From assembly GCA_032433595.1 (NCBI GenBank), contig JASWJB010000417.1, forward strand, positions 1 to 31,461: a DNA stretch of 31,461 nucleotides, written 5' to 3'. Both the position numbers and the translations under genes were made by a program. The notes under the pieces were generated by a model. That model searched no databases. It was not told where the DNA came from and worked only from the letters and a program-made list of their open reading frames with translations. Positions 13,350-23,211 of the stretch are shown here, in pieces; the stretch's first letter is position 1, and every line of letters begins with the position of its first letter. This DNA is from Conoideocrella luteorostrata (Eukaryota; Ascomycota; Sordariomycetes; Hypocreales; Clavicipitaceae).

Positions 13350-15018
13350 GCTTCCTCTGTGAAGACCGGAGCCGCGTGTTTGCAGGACGTTCATCAACTG
13401 CATAGGGAGAAACTCTGGCGATATTCGCAACCCGCAATACCCCGTGTGTGGGGTTACCGACAATGCGGTTCAAATAGCTGGTTTCTGAAGACGGCTGGTT
13501 CCCATAAATGATCATTCTTTGTCGTCACAGAATCGCACCCAAGTGTCGCACCGGCCATTCTCGAATTGTACAGGACGTACGTAATGCATAATTTTGTGCC
13601 TTGACACGCGAGGCGGCATTGGTAGCCCACCCAAGGTGTCATGTCAAGGGCGAAAGTGCGCAAGTGCTCCGGCCAGCAGGCAAGCCATGTTCCGCCAATC
13701 CAGCGCAATTCTAGAACTGCGCAACCACTAGCCAACTAGCACAGCTTCTTGACATAGCTCCAGGAATCCCCTGCCGCTCAATAGATGATCTGGTTTCGTT
13801 TCAGATACTCCATATCTCACAACTAGACAACTTGCCCAAGTTAACTACCTCATAGCCGAAACTGACCAGAGATGGAGACGTCGTGGTACTAGTAAACCAG
13901 CGACAAAAGTGTACGAACGAACAGTTAATTACATTAGCTCGGCCCTAGACAAGGTTGGTAAGGAACTACGCAAATTTTGACGGGGAGACTAACTAAAGTG
14001 CATCTCCACTCCTGGCGGTTTGCCAAAAGTGTCGACTTGGTGATCTGGGGGTTGCTGCGGTGCTGCCCAGGTTGTTTGGCCGTTCTTCCAGGGGACATGC
14101 CACCCTATCCTGCCAAATTGGGGGCTGGGACGGTGCCCCGGCGTAGCGCCTCAATCGTTGGAACTTCCAGGTCGCTGAATTTCCTGCCATGTTGACGGCA
14201 GTACATACGGAATTTGTCCCGCGACAGTAGCGGCGTACGCTCTAAGTCGTCGATGGGTGTCAAAAGAACGCTCATCTGCGAATTGAGAAGGGCATGCATA
14301 CGTGCTTCAACTTTGCGCAGGGTTTAGGCTTGGATCCCACGCAGCCCGACAACATACGGCTCGTTGTTTGCTGCTGTAGAGAACAACTACTCCGTGCTGC
14401 ATCCTGTTCACGCGTCGACTGGCGTGTTCCAAAGAAGGGACAAAGCGAGGCAAGGTGTTAAAGTTTGCTGCCGGCACACTGTGCACGGAGTGTTTGTACC
14501 CGCGAACTTCAGAGCGGGAATCTGCAGGGGACCAGACTTCAATCTCAAAATCTGGCCTTTGGAGCATGGGGGGCCCCTGACTCCATAGACACTTCTTCCC
14601 AAGCCAAGGTACAGTGCGCATAGCCGCTGCCCCCACCCCCCCTTGCGACACCACCCTCAGAGGCTGGACCTGGCACAGCCAACAAGCCCCTATGCCCGAT
14701 ACGTGTGAGTGCCAAGGTGCCTGATGGGCGATGGGTGACGGCTGATAGGTCTCCTGAGAAGCCCCCTCACATCGCCGCTAGCTACAGTGGCCGCTCCTCT
14801 TGTGCACCAGCTCGGCAGGTGGCATCCGAATGCGGCATCGGCTGTCACTGGACACCTAACGCTTCTGGCGACCGGCCGCCTTGACATGTACGGAGTACCC
14901 GTCGGGCGATTTCTGGGTGCCAGGCGCTCGCGTCTTCAACGCCCAGGTTGAGATTCCCTACCGAGTAGTACTCTGTACTCCGTAGACGTAGTTACCTGCT
15001 TGCTATTAATGGGCTGAC

Positions 15019-15902
15019 TTGGCTATAGCCTCTCGAGCCGTGCACCACTCCCTCCCGTCGCCAACATCCGCCTCATCTTTTGTCAGCGCCGTCTTGGGCT
15101 CTGGTTGGCTCCTCTACATCCTCGTGCTTCCCAAGTCCGTCTTTTTGCTGGCCCCGGTCAGCAGAGTCCCAGTCGTCCAAGTCCCCGTCCAGGTCCCAGT
15201 GCCAACCCAACCAGTCTTGCCAGCCTTTCCGTTCCTCTCGGCCTCTCTACCTCCTTAGCTCTGCCAGTACCCATCTGCGCTGCCATCTTGCTCCTTTCCG
15301 GCACCCTCTCCTCCTCTCACGACACGCCTCTCTGTTTTGCGACCGTCGGGCTCATTCTCTCTCTTCTGCCTCTTCCTCTGCGTCCCGCACTTCTGCATTC
15401 GATTGGAATTCATTGTTGTCGGCAGGACCCTTCTGGTAAGTTGATCTGGCTGAACTGGCCGCTTGTCCCAGCCCCAGCGAAGGAGTCCACCATACCAAGC
15501 CATACCGCACCACATCTCATTCGCTTGGCTCCCCCCCTCCAAAGGAGGCGCGAACCAGTATCCCATGCACCCGCACGACTCGTGCCCTCCTGCCAAATCA
15601 TCCTCTTGCCCCTGGCCACGGAGACTTTGTGCTGCTTTCGTTTGAAACTTCTGTCTTTCTCTCATTCACCTTTTCGCTGTGTAAATTTTTGTCGCCGCAT
15701 CTCCAGGCGACGTTGGCCACCGTCTAGCCCGCTTAACTCTTCGTGCTGCCCCCTATTCGCTAACCGGATACCGTCTGTCGCAGCTCCCTCATCCGCGGCA
15801 TCTATTCCGTTCATTTACTCACGCAGGCCAGACGTGAGCTTCTCGAATTGTGCGATTAAAATTTTCTAATATCACCGAGGCGATACCTCAGGAACAGACA
15901 GG
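15019..15902 (+). promoter_or_regulatory. Pyrimidine-rich promoter/5' leader of the Gα gene
   Basis: The 880 bp before the Gα start are strongly C/T-rich on the coding strand, as is common in well-expressed filamentous-fungal genes. A GTAAGT at 15436 and a strong acceptor-like TCTCCAG ending near 15708 could bound a ~270 bp intron in the 5' UTR. A long open frame (15105-15869) crosses this region but looks like a by-product of the composition. Confidence 0.45.
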
Positions 15903-17257
15903 ATGGGTTGTGGAATGAGCACAGAGGAGAAGGAGGGCAAGGCCCGAAACGAGGAGATTGAGAATCAGTTGAAGCGAGACAAGATGATGCAGCGCAACGA
16001 AATCAAGATGCTACTCCTAGGTACGTAGACACATTCCTGGAAGGAAGCAGCATGTTGCGATGCAGCCTCCGAAAGTCAGCCGCGCAATTATCTCACGGAT
16101 AGTGCCTGGCCGCCTGTGGCTCGTCGGGTTTGGCCGGACTATTGTTGTGCTAACTTGCCATCTATTGTAGGAGCTGGTGAATCTGGCAAGTCCACGATTC
16201 TCAAACAGATGAAATTGATCCACGAGGGAGGTTACTCTCGCGATGAGCGCGAGTCCTTCAAAGAAATCATCTTCAGCAACACTGTCCAATCGATGCGAGT
16301 TATTCTTGAGGCTATGGAATCACTTGAACTCCCGCTCGAGGATCAGCGCATGGAGTATCACGTTCAGACAATTTTCATGCAGCCAGCACAGATTGAAGGC
16401 GAAGTCTTACCGCCCGAGGTCGGTGGTGCCATTGAGGCCCTTTGGAAGGACCGCGGTGTACAAGAGTGCTTCAAGAGATCCCGAGAGTACCAGCTCAACG
16501 ACTCGGCGAGATAGTAAGCCAAAATGCTCCAAACAAGCATTTCTTTCACTCTCGAACCAATGGAACCAGTCCATACTGACATTTACTAGTTACTTCGATA
16601 ACATCACTCGCATCGCTGCTCCTGATTACATGCCAAACGACCAGGATGTCCTCCGATCGCGAGTCAAGACCACTGGTATTACCGAGACTACATTTATCAT
16701 CGGCGACCTCACCTACCGCATGTTTGACGTCGGTGGCCAGCGGTCAGAACGAAAGAAGTGGATTCACTGTTTTGAAAACGTTACCACTATTCTATTCCTC
16801 GTCGCCATCTCGGAGTATGATCAGCTTTTGTTCGAAGACGAAACTGTCAATCGTATGCAGGAAGCATTGACACTATTTGACTCTATCTGCAATTCAAGAT
16901 GGTTTATCAAGACGTCAATCATCTTGTTCCTTAACAAGATCGATCGGTTTAAGGAGAAGCTGCCCGTCAGCCCCATGAAAAACTACTTCCCCGACTATGA
17001 GGGTGGTGATGACTACGCCGCTGCTTGCGATTATATTCTCAACCGATTTGTCAGCCTCAACCAACACGAGACGAAGCAAATTTACACACACTTTACATGC
17101 GCCACCGACACTACCCAGATCCGCTTCGTCATGGCTGCTGTCAATGGTATGATCTCTCTCGCCGGCGTTCGCCTAAATCAAATTTCTTAACAGCTTATTG
17201 ACATATCCTATAGACATTATCATCCAGGAGAACCTCCGATTGTGTGGTCTAATCTGA
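15903..17257 (+). CDS. Group I (Gαi-like) heterotrimeric G-protein alpha subunit
   Basis: Membrane-bound GTPase that couples receptors to cAMP/MAPK signalling; orthologous to Neurospora gna-1 and Aspergillus fadA. Exons: 15903-16020, 16171-16513, 16590-17146, 17214-17257; 1062 nt, 353 residues, the usual length. Introns are 150, 76 and 67 bp. Features: MGCGMS start with Gly2 (myristoylation) and Cys3 (palmitoylation); P-loop GAGESGKS at 40-47; switch I Arg178 within [15 protein letters not shown] with Gln204; a NKID guanine-binding box (FLNKIDRF); C-terminal CGLI with Cys350, the site modified by pertussis toxin in Gαi. All GTPase boxes are intact. A PTH11-like receptor gene lies about 9 kb away, but nothing shows the two are linked functionally. 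Confidence 0.97.
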
Positions 17258-19098
17258 ACCATGTGTTTCAGTTTTTTCTTTTCTTTGTCTTACAACACGA
17301 ATACCCTCAAGCTCGATAACGACCACCCAGGAGGGGGGGGCCACGGAGACACGGCTCATGAATTTTCCTTCACTGTACTCGTATCAGCGGCGTCAACGAG
17401 AGACTTGATGTCACTCGTCAATATTCCTCTTTTCTGTGCTTCTCAAACAACAGTTGAAGCCATGGCAGGACGCTTAATATGCTGAACCGTCTGGCACTTA
17501 AACACGAGATATGCGACGGTCACGCACGCACACGGTATGAAGAATGCGATGTACTGCAACACAGCGCGATACCTTTTATCGAAAGACCGACAGAAAGGAG
17601 GTGTAGGAAGGAAGAGTGCATTGAATTGGTAGGATCTCGAATAGGATGGAGGAGGTGAGGATACAATCCGCGGCATTATTTCTATTTTTGAGAGACGCGA
17701 TGCGTTGTTGGTGGTCATCTACTTTGTTTAATCACGAAAACCATTATTTTTTCCGCAGTATTTTCTTAGCTTTTTCTGGTATTGTCGTCTTCCCGCTCTG
17801 CGTGTGTAATAACTTATGGTTTTTTTTCTTGCTATCTTGTTTTCTTTCTCGGTTTTTTCAGCTACTTTGTTTTCATTCCAAACCTGGGGAAGTGGTGAGC
17901 CCGCGAGACATACAAGAAAATGGATGGAGACGAGTTGTGGTGGACGGGTGCAGCAGTTGGAAATGATAGGGATGATGTATTGGTCAGCATAGATTTTAAT
18001 ACACGTCCTTGTAAATTAAACAAGATTTTGTATAAATATTTCCGTTGCGGCGTGACGTGTTATACGAAGGTGTTTATGGCCTGAATTCTTCATAGCTAGA
18101 GCCCAGACGTGCTGATGCTGGGATGAGTAAGGTACGCAGCTACCACGCGTCGTTGGAAAAGACACGAGGAACAGCGTAGTAGCAGTCTGTGGCTGAATTT
18201 CACAACTTGTTGGGCAGTAAAAAGACATCATCGCCAGCGAGGGCAAGATTGATCGATGGAGAGTGCAGTACTAGGTTTAGTTGGGAGCAGCTCGTCGGAC
18301 GAAATGTGGTTTGTCCATGATGGTGCAACGGCCGGCAAATCTGTCACGGTTCTGCAGGAGGAATCTACGGGAACTCATTATACTGCATGCGTGGACATAA
18401 TTTATTGGTTTCATATAGATTAGAGCTAGGTCTTGCCGTCTGTCCGGGGTAGCAAAAGCATTACTCTTAACGATACTGCCGTACGTTAATGACGTGCAAT
18501 ATATTCAGAGACCATTGCTCCTATTTACCAACTGTCCAAGTATTCGTTGTATATGCCTTTTCCTTGATTTGTCAGCAAGTCCCTCTATGTGTATGAACGG
18601 AATGGGACTTGATATATAATTTCCTCTTGCGGGAAAAGAGATCGAGAAAGACAGACTTGAATTCGTCTGTGCGGTTTGTAACGGAACTGATGCCTGTGCT
18701 TCAGCCAAAAAGTCAAAAGTCAAAAAGTCAAATCAAAATCACTGCCCGGGAGCTCGCAAGCTCCGAGTCGTCCCTAATAATGCTCAATAATGCCTGCTGA
18801 GATTTCGTCCGAACTCTGCGTTGGGGCCGATGATGAGATCCTGCTACTTGTTAGAACAAATATGACAGCGGTATAGGCGCTGCGGGACCTGAACCTACCC
18901 GCTCTTTGGCCAAGGGTCTCAGTAAGTTCAATGAAACCGTCGAATACATTCATAAATGTTGCGGGTTCGGCCTGCCTTCCCTCAGCGTATGACCAAAATG
19001 TCATCACGCGATTGAGGTATATTATTTTCTACAGCTTGAATAGTACAATGCATATGCTGTGCTGTGCTGTGCGTGTGAGCCGTAATTGACCGGCATTC
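17258..19098. other. Intergenic region between convergent Gα and DUF3716 genes
   Basis: This 1.8 kb begins with the Gα 3' UTR, which includes a G8 run near 17333-17340. A minus-strand ATG frame at 17443-17718 contains a hydrophobic stretch (AVLQYIAFFIPCACVTVAYL) but no other support. An A-rich repeat (AAAAAGTC units) lies at about 18707-18740. A protein-like minus-strand segment at 18774-19030 is listed separately. Confidence 0.5.
18774..19030 (-). pseudogene. Possible gene remnant with an intron-like structure
   Basis: Minus-strand codons up to about 18890 read as plausible protein (IIYLNRVMTFWSYAEGR, then FMNVFDGFIELTETLGQRA). They run straight into GTAGGT, then TTCTAAC and AGTAGCAG about 60 bp on, the pattern of a fungal intron. 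Beyond that point a stop follows soon in each frame I tried. It may be a fragment of a larger decayed gene. I do not recognise the family and cannot exclude chance. Confidence 0.25.
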
Positions 19099-20627
19099 TC
19101 AACCTAGCCCTCCCGCCGGGGAACTCTCGTCTATAGAGACATCACCAGCCTGGCTTTGTTGAGAAAATTGCTCAAGTCGTGGCTGCTCAGCCAGGCCTTC
19201 TGGGGTTTGCAGATACTCATTGAATTCTGCAATTCTCATGCCGAGTTCCTTAGCCGCGGCTTCGATTCTTGCGACTAAGCGTTCTCCTTTCGACAACGCT
19301 ATTGTGTCCTCCATGACATTGCTGACCAGTCGCCTAGTTGGGTCAGTCAAGTAGCGCTGCGACAGGTCAGCTGGAAATGACGCCGTCATTGAAGCTGATC
19401 CATGGGGGATTGCGGAAGGTTGCTGAAAGTTGATCACTGAAGCATGTGCGGGAGGAGTTGGAGCATAACCCGGTGGCAGAGGATTATTGTTCTCTGTCGA
19501 ATGCAAGGTTAGAGGAAAAGAAATAGAGAAGAAGATAGCGAAACAAAATAAGAGCAAGAGAAGCCAAAGGATTACAGAGGATAAAAGGAGTGGAATGGCT
19601 AAGTAGAGTACATAAAGTGAAAGGAGAGGAAGGAGAGAGCTAAGGGGGCAAATAAACATCTCGTTCGAATCATTACAATTAGGCAAATTTCTTGTTGACT
19701 CTCGTGATATAACATACCATGAAACGTACACCTCGAACCACTCGCGTTGAACCAACAGTTGGTGCAACTACCGCACATTTGACCGTCATATACAACACAC
19801 TGCGTCCATGGTCCATGACCTTTGTGACAGTTCTTGCATGGACGAATGGCTACTTCACCGGTGACATGGGCTAACAAGGCTTCGACGTTGCTACGTCTCT
19901 CGATGTTTAGCTTCTGATCGCGACGTCGTTGTGTCGGCTCTCTTCGCGCAGCTTCCCCAGCTAGTTTCTTACAGAGTGTACTATCAATCTTCACAAATTG
20001 GTAGCTCTTCAGGACCACATCTGCTGCTGTTTGAGTGGGCGAAGGGTTGTCAACCTTTACTAATGCAGCCGTGTCATCCAAAGACTCTGACAATGGAGAA
20101 CTGTGATTGTCCGTCAGATGGTGGTCATTGCCCATAGAAAACGCTTCTGGGGTAGCATGGAAGACATCTTGAATGGAAGCGTCAAGACCAGCGATAGAGT
20201 CTGGGGGGTTGTTCGGTGCTTCTGTATTCGTGAGATGTATGGAACTACCCGGGTTACCGCTTCCATCGACGGCAGGCTGTGTAAGCTGTGATAAATGGCC
20301 GCTGACATTTGAGTTGGCCGCAGAAGCAAACTGCTCGTACCGGCCCTGAGCAGCACTGGACAATGATGAGTGACGACTAGTGCGACGAGGACCGGCCCCA
20401 GACTTTGACACTCTTCCACTTCTGCCTCGCGCGGGCATGGCTCCTTGGCCGTTAATTGAGCCCCAAGGCAAATGCAGGTCTTCTGGTGCTACTGACGCTC
20501 CTCCTCCCAGATCTGCTGTGTAACGATAATAAGGTAAGGGAGAGGCAGCTGTGGGCAGCTGGCCATAGTTGGCTGGGACACGGTCGGAGTTTTGGGTTCC
20601 ATTGCGGCCGTTCCAGCGGCCATCCAT
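19099..20627 (-). CDS. DUF3716-type cysteine-cluster protein
   Basis: Exons: 20627-19718 and 19493-19099; 1305 nt, 434 residues. The 224 bp intron has donor GTATGT and acceptor CGACAG with CTAAC just upstream, giving the join TFH|ENNNPLPP. The first ~220 residues are Ser/Gly/Asn-rich and probably disordered. A basic segment (RREPTQRRRDQK) precedes a cysteine cluster at about 248-304: RPCKNCHKGHGPWTQCVV, then MCGSCTNCWFNASGSRC. This matches the fungal-specific DUF3716 pattern, which may bind zinc; its function is unknown. The C-terminal part has a helical stretch (GERLVARIEAAAKELGMRIA) and ends Ser/Gly-rich. Start at 20627 is the first ATG in the frame; an upstream exon cannot be excluded. Confidence 0.85.
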
Positions 20628-21052
20628 TGCAGAAGCTGATTGGCCAAAAGCCCACCTGTTCGTCCTGGCGCAGCTAGGTACTGTGCCTCAATAGCGCATA
20701 GCGCTTATAAGACGACGATCGGAAACAAATAAGGACAATATTCTCTATTTTTGCCATGAAAGAAAGACGGGACGGGACTAGGCGAACAGAAGAAACGAGT
20801 GAATCGCGCGGGAAATGTTGTTGAATTTAGGAAAAGGTGGGTGCCTAAGGCTGACCAGTAGATATTCCCAATAGAGAAGTCGCAACTCACTTCCAGCTCA
20901 CTTTTTGACCAGTTCCCGCGTCACAAGAACCAAGGTACCCGACGGCAAAGCGCATGAATAAACAAACGCCCACACGTGATACCGGAGCAGCCCCAGATTT
21001 TATCGGTACGTGCTTGTTGTAATGGTTCTGTGCGCCGTTGAAATCTACAGAT
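20628..21052. other. Spacer upstream of the DUF3716 gene
   Basis: This 425 bp spacer between two minus-strand genes is expected to hold the promoter of the DUF3716 gene and the 3' UTR of CDC123. I see no further gene. Confidence 0.6.
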
Positions 21053-22309
21053 CTATTCATGTTGACCGGTGTGTTGTTCCCACATGCCGCCGGCTCTGCC
21101 CTCTGTAATCTCTTTCCACCGCTGAGCAAACTCCCGAAGTCCTCCCTCCCCGGCCATGCTGGCATCGACAACTTCCTTGGGTAGCTTATGAGCTGAATAT
21201 TGTGGGGTACTGAAATTGAAAGCTGCTGGGTCGTCCTTTTCGATGAGTCTGAGTTCGGGTACTGCATTGGGCTGGTACACGACATTGGTATCGTCATCCG
21301 TCTCTTCCGCCGTATTATCATCATCACCGCCGACCTCTGCCATGTGATCGGCCGCAGCAGAACCATACAACGGACGCTTGACATCTGTGTCAAGCAGCTC
21401 CTGCCATGAGAACAATAATGGATCTGTCCGCGGTGCCCAGGGATTGATATCCATAAGACGAACTCTGCCCAGACCGTCATCTGCAACTGGGTCCTCAGGA
21501 ATATATACATCAAAGACAAAGCATGCATCAGGGAAGGTAAGTCTCAGCTTTTGTTGAAAGAACGTTTTGATCTTAGCCCATAGCTGAGGCCTTAGTCCTT
21601 CCAAGAAAGCATAGTAGTTCAAATCACGTTGGGTAATGCCGATGAGTGATCGGTGCTTGACAAAGCAACGAAACTCCAATGCGACATGTGGCGTAAAGAA
21701 CGGCCGTAGGACAAGAATCGGGGCGAATGGCCTGGATGGGGGGGTAGAGGTGCAGCCGTCAAATGCATGATCTAGATCATGGGAGACAAACGATGACGAC
21801 TTGAGCAGCAGGTATATGTCGTTTGGTGACGTGCATTTGAGTGTGTTTTGATGTGGCGACACCCACTTGGCATCCTTTGGCGTTGACCAGTTCAGTTTTG
21901 GAGCAACGGCTCCCCCAAGCTCAGCAATGACTTCCTTTATTCTATTATGAACTTCAGGGAATCTCTTGTTGGGCGGCAGCCGAGGGGGCTCATCGTCGTC
22001 TTCATCATCCGACGACGAGTCATCACTCCACCTGGCTCTTGAATTGGTAGTTGTGCTGGAGGGATGCCATTCGGGGTCAGATGGCGTAACAGTTGCGTCT
22101 TCGTCGGCTAGCAAAATACCATCTTCTTGCAGATAGACAACAACAGATTGAGGCAAAGAAATGACTTTCGACCTTAGGCACGACGTCCTATATTTGGGAA
22201 ACCATGCATCGTATGAGCAGTTCTGAATATGGTCTCTCGTCACTGCGGGAAAGACAAGCGCCCCACCGTCGCCAGCGTCTGAGTTCGGCCCGGGGGGTAG
22301 GTGAGGCAT
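21053..22309 (-). CDS. CDC123: CDC123 (D123 family) eIF2-assembly factor
   Basis: CDC123 is an ATP-grasp-like protein that binds eIF2γ and promotes assembly of the eIF2 complex needed for translation initiation. Single exon of 418 residues. The start ATG at 22309 gives MPHLPPGPNSDAGDGG, and the conserved part begins near NCSYDAWFPKYR. An acidic, Ser-rich loop (DDSSSDDEDDDEPPRLP) follows. Family motifs include KLNWSTPKDAKW, LKCTSPNDIYLLLKSS, ALEFRCFVKHRSLIGITQRD and the catalytic-type segment VRLMDINPWAPRTDPLLFSW near residue 295. The tail beyond ~320 is acidic and less conserved. It is divergent from CWC21 with 348 bp between start codons. Confidence 0.93.
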   Translation of the reverse strand: MPHLPPGPNSDAGDGGALVFPAVTRDHIQNCSYDAWFPKYRTSCLRSKVISLPQSVVVYLQEDGILLADEDATVTPSDPEWHPSSTTTNSRARWSDDSSSDDEDDDEPPRLPPNKRFPEVHNRIKEVIAELGGAVAPKLNWSTPKDAKWVSPHQNTLKCTSPNDIYLLLKSSSFVSHDLDHAFDGCTSTPPSRPFAPILVLRPFFTPHVALEFRCFVKHRSLIGITQRDLNYYAFLEGLRPQLWAKIKTFFQQKLRLTFPDACFVFDVYIPEDPVADDGLGRVRLMDINPWAPRTDPLLFSWQELLDTDVKRPLYGSAAADHMAEVGGDDDNTAEETDDDTNVVYQPNAVPELRLIEKDDPAAFNFSTPQYSAHKLPKEVVDASMAGEGGLREFAQRWKEITEGRAGGMWEQHTGQHE

Positions 22310-22657
22310 GATTTCTGGGACGAATGAAAATTCTCGGTAAATTTAAATAGGTTGGGAAGATTTCGCGACCTCGACGGTTTTATACAAGTTTGATGACAAA
22401 CTAGCTACCAGTGACCGAGTGTCTTTGGTTCTGACTTGACTCACACTCTAAATTTATGATGCTTGACTTGACGAAAACCACCCCACTATAATCGAGTATG
22501 CCACATCCGTATCTGGATCGAAGTAGCACACCGCCTACCCGTATGGGCTTATGTACCAGGGTACCTACAAGTATTGTCTCCCCACCAAGTCAAGTGGGTG
22601 GACTGTCTGTCGAAGTTCGTCCTTTAGCATCCACATCTCTTTTAATTCACACGAAAC
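22310..22657. promoter_or_regulatory. Shared promoter region of CDC123 and CWC21
   Basis: The 348 bp between the two divergent start codons must carry both promoters. A/T-rich stretches occur near 22326-22350 and 22440-22495. No specific binding site can be named with confidence. Confidence 0.5.
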
Positions 22658-23211
22658 ATGTCGGAAAATGTTGGTCTTTCCACGCCTCGAGGCAGCGGTA
22701 CTTCGGGATACGTGCAGCGGAATCTTGCCCAACTCAAACACCGAGATCACGGAGCTCCGTACCCCAAGGACGCTGACAGCCTGCGACACAGGCAGCGCCA
22801 GCCTGATAAGGGTATTCTGGAACACGATCGCAAGCGGCAGATTGAAGTAAAAGTTTTCGAACTGAGAGATCAGCTGGAAGATGAAGAGTAAAGCTATAGC
22901 TCTTTGCGCGACTCCCATTTATTTCCTGGCTAACCTTACTGCATAGAATTGACGACGAAGATATTGACAAGCGCTGTGACGAGCTGCGCGAGAAGCTCCT
23001 TGCCGAAGCCGAATCTGGGAAGAATAGTGGCGGCGCAAGGCGGAAATTCAAGGAGCATCAAGTTCATGAGATGGCTGATGCCAAAATTAAGGAAAGCGAA
23101 CGACTGAGAAAGGCTCTAAAGATCAGCTCCAACTACGAGGAAGGCAGTCACTGGCGGAGACAGGAGGAGAGGCTTCGAGGCGCTCTGGACAAGGACAAGG
23201 AGGAGGAGTGA
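22658..23211 (+). CDS. CWC21: CWC21/cwf21-domain pre-mRNA splicing factor
   Basis: Small component of the activated spliceosome, related to the N-terminus of human SRRM2, that contacts Prp8 and Snu114. Exons 22658-22887 and 22947-23211; 495 nt, 164 residues. The 59 bp intron has GGCTAAC as branch site and ends GCATAG. The N-terminus reads [20 protein letters not shown] with the invariant-type [15 protein letters not shown] motif at about residues 6-20. The cwf21 domain spans the splice junction near residues 55-95 ([21 protein letters not shown], then RCDELREKL), forming an acidic helical hairpin. The C-terminus is charged and helical. Confidence 0.93.

Larger units (their letters stand above)
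10433..15902. other. 5.5 kb region without a convincing gene, upstream of the Gα gene
   Basis: No family-recognisable coding sequence or intron-exon structure was found. The region holds most of the window's palindrome copies: 10592-10600, 11234-11241, 11394-11407, 11592-11602, 11984-11999, 12402-12411, 12659-12667, 13270-13279, 14888-14898 and 14976-14984. It also has an 11-bp tandem repeat at 13317-13349, and the last ~900 bp are pyrimidine-rich. The longest open frames (for example 12591-12980 on the minus strand) look like chance. A protein-like minus-strand island at 14105-14320 is reported among the findings. Base composition is not extreme, so I see no sign of heavy RIP. Confidence 0.55.

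Noticed and set aside
14307..14654. 115-codon minus-strand frame upstream of the 14105-14320 island
   Set aside because: It starts at GTG, not ATG. A GTATGT donor within it could be joined to the next island only with a frame mismatch at either nearby acceptor.
15105..15869. 254-codon open frame on the plus strand before the Gα gene
   Set aside because: It lies in a C/T-rich leader, where stop codons are rare. The product is a low-complexity Ser/Pro/Leu-rich sequence with no domain, and other frames are open there too.
17443..17718. 91-codon minus-strand ATG frame with a hydrophobic stretch
   Set aside because: It lies antisense to the likely Gα 3' UTR, has no splice signals or recognisable homologue, and one hydrophobic stretch is not enough evidence.
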